DNA of 36,518 bases from Flavobacterium sp. UGB4466. GTDB lineage: Bacteria > Bacteroidota > Bacteroidia > Flavobacteriales > Flavobacteriaceae. The DNA is taken from contig NZ_CAGKLC010000047.1 in the NCBI RefSeq assembly GCF_903469665.1, positions 1-36,518 on the forward strand. The letters are read 5' to 3'. The position numbers and the translations under genes were made by a program. Positions within the stretch are counted from its first letter, which is position 1. Each line of letters opens with the position of its first letter. Of the stretch, positions 31,930-36,518 are shown piece by piece. Under the pieces are notes generated by a model. It was given only the letters and a program-made list of their open reading frames with translations. It had not been told where the DNA came from and ran no database searches.

Positions 31930-34023
31930 TTAAAGTCCTTGTGCCTGAATAGCCGTGATTACTACTGTGTTAATAATATCATCTACGGTACAGCCACGGC
32001 TTAAATCGTTCACCGGTTTATTTAACCCCTGTAACATAGGGCCGATAGCCAAAGCACCGGTTTCACGCTGGACTGCTTTATAGGTATTGTTTCCTGTATT
32101 TAAATCCGGAAAAATAAGCACACTCGCCTGCCCTGCTACTTCAGAGTCCGGCATTTTGCTTTTTCCGACAGCACGATCTACGGCGGCATCGTATTGAATT
32201 GGTCCTTCAATTTTTAAATCAGGACGTTTTTGTTTTACGATTTCAGTTGCGGTTCTTACTTTATCGACTTCATCCCCTTTTCCGGAAGAACCGGAAGAAT
32301 AAGAAAGCATGGCTATTTTAGGCTCAATTCCGAACGCTGAGCTTGATTCTGCCGATGAAATGGCAATTTCTGCCAATTGTTCTGCTGTTGGGTTTGGATT
32401 AATGGCACAGTCTCCAAAAACAGAAACTCTGTCTTCTAAACACATAAAAAATACAGACGACACTACAGATGAATTGGGCTTGGTTTTAATGAATTGCAAA
32501 GCGGGTAAAATGGTATGCTGCGTGGTATGAGCAGCACCTGAAACCATTCCGTCAGCATGTCCTTTATACACCATCATCGTTCCAAAATAAGAAACATCTT
32601 CCATTAAATCCCTTGCGGTAGTAATACTAATATTCTTGGCTTTACGAAGCTCATAATAGGTGTTAGCATAATCTTCATAAAGCTCTGATTCAATAGGATT
32701 AATAATATTGATTTTAGAAAAATCCAATGTAATTCCCAATTCATTGACCTTCCCTTCAATTTGTTTTTTATCGCCAATGATCGTAATATCAACCACATCC
32801 ATCGACAACAATCTAGAAGCGGCGATGATAATTCTCTCGTCGTTTCCTTCCGGTAAAACAATGTGTTTTCGGTGCTGTCTGGCTCTTTTAACCATGTTGT
32901 ACTGAAACATTTTTGGCGTCATTCCTTCTGCTTCAAAAGTAATTAGCCTTTCAGACAAATCATCCATGGCAACATACTTTTCGAAAGTACTAATCGAGGT
33001 TTCTATTTTATGAGTATTATTGGCGTAGATTTCTGATCTGATGGATCCAATTTTGTTCGTGATACCATAAGTCCCGCCATCAACTGCTATAATAGGTACG
33101 ATGGATGAAAGACCTTCTATAAGTTTTAAAATACTTTCTTCCGGAACTATATTTCCCGTTAGAATAATTCCGGATATGGTTGGATAATTGGCCGATTCGT
33201 TGGCTTGTAAAGCTCCAAGGATAATATCTGAACGATCTCCGGGAGTAATCACCAGTGCATTATCATGCAAATGAACCAGATAGTTGTGTAATTGCATTGC
33301 TCCAACACTAAAATGCCCGATTTCATTATTCAGATAAGCACCTCCAAACAGTACTTTGGCATCAAGCTGATTGACTATTTCCTGCATGGTTGGATTGTTC
33401 AAACTTGAAATCAGCGGAATGGTATTGATAAGCACATTCGCCGGCAAACTTTTTTGCAATCCTTGTGTCACCAATTCGATGTTTTCAGGCTGAACTTTAT
33501 TGGCAATAACCGATAAAACCTCAACTTCTTTCACTTTAAAGGAATCATAAACTAAATAAAGGCTGTCTACTAATTCTTCTAAAGTTTTACCAACTCCGGA
33601 TCCGATAATAATAGTAGGAATTCCAAGGTTTTTAGCGATCAAAACATTCAAATCAAGTTCGATTGAAGTTCCTTCTCCGGTAAAGCTTGTTCCTTCTACC
33701 AGGACAAAGTCAAAACGCTCTTCAAGCTTCTTATATTTCTCAATAATCAAATCGAGAACTTCTCCTATTTTTCCTTTATTCTTTTTCTTGATTAGTTTGC
33801 TTTTGGTGATCGCAAAGGCATCTTCAAATTTAATATCCAGATTAAAATGTGACAGTACTGTTTCGATATGATTGTCTAACTCGCCATCTACAAAATCCTC
33901 CACAATAGGCCTGAAATAACCTACTTTAGCCGTTTTTCCAATCAAAATACTCATCAAACCAAGTGTTACAATTGATTTTCCGCTGTTTTGATCGCTCGTA
34001 GCTATATATATTGCTTTACTCAT
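31930..34023 (-). CDS. pta: Phosphate acetyltransferase, long form with CobB-like and DRTGG domains
   Basis: 697 residues, the long Pta type. The N-terminal part (1-215) is a dethiobiotin synthetase/CobB-like P-loop domain (IYIATSDQNSGKSIVTLGLM). A DRTGG regulatory domain follows (about 220-330; ALVITPGDRSDIILGALQA). The catalytic PTA_PTB domain fills the C-terminal half (HIVLPEGNDERIIIAASRLL, DGMVSGAAHTTQHTILPALQ, GDCAINPNPTAEQLAEIA, SYSSGSSGKG, GPMLQGLNKPVNDLSRGC). It converts acetyl-CoA and phosphate to acetyl phosphate, which AckA uses. It lies directly upstream of ackA on the same strand, 139 bp away. Confidence 0.96.
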   Translation of the reverse strand: MSKAIYIATSDQNSGKSIVTLGLMSILIGKTAKVGYFRPIVEDFVDGELDNHIETVLSHFNLDIKFEDAFAITKSKLIKKKNKGKIGEVLDLIIEKYKKLEERFDFVLVEGTSFTGEGTSIELDLNVLIAKNLGIPTIIIGSGVGKTLEELVDSLYLVYDSFKVKEVEVLSVIANKVQPENIELVTQGLQKSLPANVLINTIPLISSLNNPTMQEIVNQLDAKVLFGGAYLNNEIGHFSVGAMQLHNYLVHLHDNALVITPGDRSDIILGALQANESANYPTISGIILTGNIVPEESILKLIEGLSSIVPIIAVDGGTYGITNKIGSIRSEIYANNTHKIETSISTFEKYVAMDDLSERLITFEAEGMTPKMFQYNMVKRARQHRKHIVLPEGNDERIIIAASRLLSMDVVDITIIGDKKQIEGKVNELGITLDFSKINIINPIESELYEDYANTYYELRKAKNISITTARDLMEDVSYFGTMMVYKGHADGMVSGAAHTTQHTILPALQFIKTKPNSSVVSSVFFMCLEDRVSVFGDCAINPNPTAEQLAEIAISSAESSSAFGIEPKIAMLSYSSGSSGKGDEVDKVRTATEIVKQKRPDLKIEGPIQYDAAVDRAVGKSKMPDSEVAGQASVLIFPDLNTGNNTYKAVQRETGALAIGPMLQGLNKPVNDLSRGCTVDDIINTVVITAIQAQGL

Positions 34024-34083
34024 AATTTATGTATTAACTCAACAAATGTCGTATATAATCTATTTTCTAAAGATAAATAAACG

Positions 34084-35157
34084 TTAAAACCAACGTCTTT
34101 TTTTAAAATAAATAATTAAGGCTATGACCAATAAAAACATACTTGCCATTACAATGAAATAGCCGTTTCTCTCCTTTAATTCCGGCATATATTCAAAATT
34201 CATCCCATATACTCCAACAATAAAAGTGAGCGGAATAAATATGGCTGAAATGATGGTCAGGGTCTTCATAATCTCATTCATTTTTCGGCTTTGCTCCGAA
34301 AAATAGAAATTGGAAGCGCTTTCTAAAGAACTCATATCAGACTCAATCTGCTCCAGAAGTTCTAAACTTTTCTGATGCAGTCTAATGAAAAAATTAAAGG
34401 TTTCCTTCTGAATAAGGCCATTGTTTTCATCATCATCTTTAATGGTCTTCAAATAATAAAGCGAATCACGAAGCGGAGTGATGGAACGTTTTAAAAAATT
34501 AAAATTATCGCGATGATTTTCAATTTTTTCCAGAATAATCGGATCTGCTCCTTTTTTGGTTAAATCTATAAGTTCTTCAATATTATCTTCTTCATCTTCG
34601 ATTGTAATATAAAAGTTTTCCATTACGGCATCAAGCAACAAATAAAGCAGATAGTCTACTTTTTTAGTTCTTACGATTCCGGCATGGGTACGAAGGCGTT
34701 CGCGTATGTGTGTAAAGAAGTCACTTCTTTTTTCCTGGAAAGAAATCAGTATTCCGTCTTTTAAAATAAAACTGAGCTGCTCGACCTTAAGACCATCTGA
34801 GTATTCTGAAGGCAACAACGATTTTATGTTGAAAAACAAAACCTCTTTTTGTTCCTCAAGTTTGGTTCTTTTGGTCGTATTTAAAATATCAGCCAGTAAA
34901 AAATCATCTACTTTAAAATGATCCCCGATTGTTTTAATAAGAGCGATATCATTTAATCCGTGAATATTCAACCAATTGTTTTTAGTATAATCAAAACATG
35001 AATTTATGGCCAAAACCGTAAATTTCTCATATTCAACAACATCAGTATCATTATAAACAAAAAGCTGCATTTCTGTTTCATGGCTTTTATGTGTGCCCGT
35101 GTACTCCAGACTTGTATGCTGCAACTTTCTGCCTTTCTTGTATTTTATCTTTCTCAT
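34084..35157 (-). CDS. corA: CorA-family magnesium/cobalt transporter
   Basis: 357 residues. The large N-terminal cytoplasmic funnel domain ends in long helices (FNFFIRLHQKSLELLEQIESDMSS). Two C-terminal membrane helices (TLTIISAIFIPLTFIVGVYG and YFIVMASMFLLVIALIIYF) frame the selectivity signature YGMNFEYMPEL. The C-terminus is basic (KKRRWF), as is usual for the family. It forms a pentameric inner-membrane channel for divalent cations. It is upstream of pta by 60 bp on the same strand but functionally unrelated, and diverges from the 35304 gene across a 146-bp region. Confidence 0.95.
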   Translation of the reverse strand: MRKIKYKKGRKLQHTSLEYTGTHKSHETEMQLFVYNDTDVVEYEKFTVLAINSCFDYTKNNWLNIHGLNDIALIKTIGDHFKVDDFLLADILNTTKRTKLEEQKEVLFFNIKSLLPSEYSDGLKVEQLSFILKDGILISFQEKRSDFFTHIRERLRTHAGIVRTKKVDYLLYLLLDAVMENFYITIEDEEDNIEELIDLTKKGADPIILEKIENHRDNFNFLKRSITPLRDSLYYLKTIKDDDENNGLIQKETFNFFIRLHQKSLELLEQIESDMSSLESASNFYFSEQSRKMNEIMKTLTIISAIFIPLTFIVGVYGMNFEYMPELKERNGYFIVMASMFLLVIALIIYFKKRRWF

Positions 35158-35204
35158 TCAAAAATGATTTACAAAGTAATATTACGAAAAAGAATCTGAA
35201 TGGG

Positions 35205-35222
35205 AAATGACAAATGTCATTT
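35205..35222. promoter_or_regulatory. Inverted repeat between divergent corA and the 35304 gene
   Basis: AAATGAC and GTCATTT separated by AAAT, placed 48 bp from the corA start and 82 bp from the 35304 start. The TGAC-N4-GTCA core is of the size bound by dimeric regulators. No other evidence supports it. Confidence 0.25.
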
Positions 35223-35303
35223 TGATCAGAAGACAATGTTAAGATATTCATAATAATAATTACTTTTATAAACAGCAATCTGTCTATAAAATATAAAGCC
35301 AAA

Positions 35304-35948
35304 ATGACCCGAAAAATAACCATTTCAATACCAAAACCTTGTCATGAAAACTGGCATGAAATGTCTCCAACTGAAAAAGGTAAGTTTTGCAGCAACTGTC
35401 AAAAAAATGTAATTGATTTTACAAAATCTTCTGACAGAGAAATTCTTCTTGCTTATAATAAAAATGAAAATTTATGCGGTCGATTCATCGTATCGCAATT
35501 GAACAGGGATATGATTATTCCCAAAGAAAAAAGATCTGTGTGGATGGTCGCAGCAGCATCAATAATTGCATTTTTAGGATTAGGAAATCAAACAATCAAA
35601 GCACAAGAAAAATCAAAAACAGAACAAACAGACCGTAAACAACTTAAAGACAGCATAAAGTCAAAATCTAAAAAAGACTTTGTAACCTATACAGGAACTT
35701 TATATGATTCTCAAGATAATCCATTACCCGGGGTTAATGTTAAAGTAAAGCAAACTAAAGTTGAAACCAAAACTAATTTTGACGGAGAATTTACAATAAA
35801 AGCAAAAAAAGGGTACATTTTAATATTCCAACATGAAAATTTCTTAACCACCGAATTTAAACTTAATAACGATATTAAAATTAAACCGAAAATGAGAGAT
35901 TATTTTCTTACCGGAGATGTGGTTCTGACAGAAACAGAAGATGATTAA
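35304..35948 (+). CDS. Membrane protein with N-terminal Cys/His motif and C-terminal carboxypeptidase-regulatory-like domain
   Basis: 214 residues. The N-terminal ~45 residues form a compact motif seen in many Bacteroidota proteins, IPKPCHENWHEMSPTEKGKF followed by CSNCQKNVIDFTKSSDREI. Cys13, Cys34 and Cys37 (with two His) could bind a metal such as zinc or a redox cofactor. A single membrane helix follows at about 80-97 (VWMVAAASIIAFLGLG). After a Lys/Ser-rich linker comes a CarboxypepD_reg-like beta domain (about 128-195: YTGTLYDSQDNPLPGVNVKV, TNFDGEFTIKAKKGYILIF), which in this topology lies in the periplasm. The same beta domain heads SusC proteins. The function is unknown; a cytoplasm-to-periplasm linker or sensor is a guess. 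It is a single gene with a terminator behind it. Confidence 0.75.
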   Translation: MTRKITISIPKPCHENWHEMSPTEKGKFCSNCQKNVIDFTKSSDREILLAYNKNENLCGRFIVSQLNRDMIIPKEKRSVWMVAAASIIAFLGLGNQTIKAQEKSKTEQTDRKQLKDSIKSKSKKDFVTYTGTLYDSQDNPLPGVNVKVKQTKVETKTNFDGEFTIKAKKGYILIFQHENFLTTEFKLNNDIKIKPKMRDYFLTGDVVLTETEDD

Positions 35949-35978
35949 ATATCATTTTACTAATTATAATCCATAAAA

Positions 35979-36004
35979 AAACCGAGTCATTTCTGACCCG
36001 GTTT
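35979..36004. terminator. Bidirectional terminator between convergent genes
   Basis: Arms AAACCGAGTCA (35979-35989) and TGACCCGGTTT (35994-36004) with loop TTTC and one mismatch. A-rich 5' flank and T-rich 3' flank let it serve both strands. It overlaps the stop codon of the minus-strand gene ending at 36003. Confidence 0.82.
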
Positions 36005-36443
36005 ATTTTGGAACATATTTACATTGCACACTTTTGATTTCTAAAAGTCTTCCATGTTTTTTCGCAAAAGCCTGTTTTAAATTATTTGTTTCTGCTCCTG
36101 ATAAAGGGTTTCTGGAACTCACAATAAAACCGAATCTTTTCTCTTTAGGAATTCTAATTACACTATCTTCAAAAATATTTATTGTACTTATTATTTGATC
36201 TAAAGCAATCTTAACATCCTTTCCTTTTAATTCTACAAAATAAAAATCATTGTTAAAGTGTCGAACAAAACCAAAATCACATTTTTGAACTTGTTGCGAA
36301 GTTATTAAACAATTATCTATTCTAATTTTTGTAAAATCTTCTTTTGAATCAATTTCAAATCTTTTTCCATTTTCAGAAGCTACTTTACTTTTTGAACAAC
36401 AACCTTGATTTGCTATAATTAATTCATCAAAACTATTGTGCAT
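36003..36443 (-). CDS. Small protein with a possible PD-(D/E)XK nuclease-like core
   Basis: 146 residues, no signal peptide. The centre reads KCDFGFVRHFNNDFYFVELK: Asp56, Glu71 and Lys73 are spaced as in the PD-(D/E)XK nuclease fold (Asp, then Glu-X-Lys at the end of the next strand), and a helix follows (VKIALDQIISTINIF). The N-terminus has a CC pair (15-16). The ATG lies inside the last codons of the upstream gene (11-bp overlap), so translation is coupled. Two-gene nuclease units of this shape occur in defence and repair systems, but the partner is cut off by the window edge and the fold call rests on one motif. Non-catalytic members exist, so activity is uncertain. Confidence 0.6.
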   Translation of the reverse strand: MHNSFDELIIANQGCCSKSKVASENGKRFEIDSKEDFTKIRIDNCLITSQQVQKCDFGFVRHFNNDFYFVELKGKDVKIALDQIISTINIFEDSVIRIPKEKRFGFIVSSRNPLSGAETNNLKQAFAKKHGRLLEIKSVQCKYVPK

Positions 36444-36518
36444 ATCGTAACTCTGTTAATTTGTCAAATTCCTCAGAAATAATATCTGAAACTCCATCAA
36501 TTGCATTTGTATCTATAC
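36433..36518 (-). CDS. C-terminal tail of an overlapping upstream gene (cut by the window edge)
   Basis: The minus strand from 36518 is open to a TAG at 36433-36435. The last 27 codons end in EEFDKLTELRYAQ. The frame overlaps the start of the 36443 gene by 11 bp, the usual mark of an operon. Too little is left to name it. Confidence 0.6.
   Translation of the reverse strand, partial: IDTNAIDGVSDIISEEFDKLTELRYAQ

Noticed and set aside
30604..34023. Functional link of ackA-pta with the glucan locus
   Set aside because: They share strand and proximity, but a terminator (30557-30584) and a separate promoter divide them, and the pathway is general metabolism.

Overview
The window reads as a chromosomal segment of a Flavobacterium-like member of the Bacteroidota. 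The grounds are low G+C, a SusC/SusD pair, gene starts without Shine-Dalgarno sequences, several TAnnTTTG-type -7 promoter elements, lipoprotein-rich genes and the short-period intergenic repeats common in that genus. I see no rRNA, tRNA, CRISPR array, insertion sequence or prophage.

Layout. (1) 1-498 is an array of 8-bp repeats with three copies of a longer unit, closed by a terminator. (2) 499-3934 (minus) holds two overlapping exported proteins of unknown function. (3) 4048-11135 (plus) holds prmA, clpS, an alkylglycerol-monooxygenase-like enzyme, a YhhN-family lysoplasmalogenase, a lipoprotein, a small membrane protein, kdsA, an outer-membrane protein and a YiiX-type papain-like hydrolase. 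(4) 11333-13908 is a PAS histidine kinase facing an M28 peptidase. (5) 13909-15727 is an AT-rich island with one polysaccharide deacetylase, flanked by diverged copies of a repeat. (6) 15728-30504 (minus, except one small plus-strand gene at 18727) is a polysaccharide utilisation region: propeller-HTH regulator, SusC, SusD, GH144, GH3, then a glycerophosphodiester phosphodiesterase and a GH43 enzyme. (7) 30606-35157 (minus) holds ackA, pta and a CorA transporter. (8) 35304-36518 holds a Cys-motif/carboxypeptidase-regulatory-domain membrane protein, a small PD-(D/E)XK-like protein and the tail of an overlapping gene cut by the window edge.

How the genes fit together. GH144 enzymes are endo-beta-1,2-glucanases and some GH3 enzymes cleave the sophoro-oligosaccharides they release. 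The SusCD operon with its own regulator is therefore best read as a beta-1,2-glucan locus. The phosphodiesterase next door suggests, by inference, that the natural substrate could be a phosphoglycerol-decorated periplasmic glucan. The other notable pair is at 5340-7296: two membrane enzymes whose animal relatives, AGMO and TMEM86, both break ether lipids sit 7 bp apart, which suggests a compact ether-lipid cleavage operon.

Several start codons were moved from the longest open frame, most importantly for the regulator (TTG at 30504, just downstream of an ackA terminator), prmA, clpS, yhhN and the YiiX-type gene.
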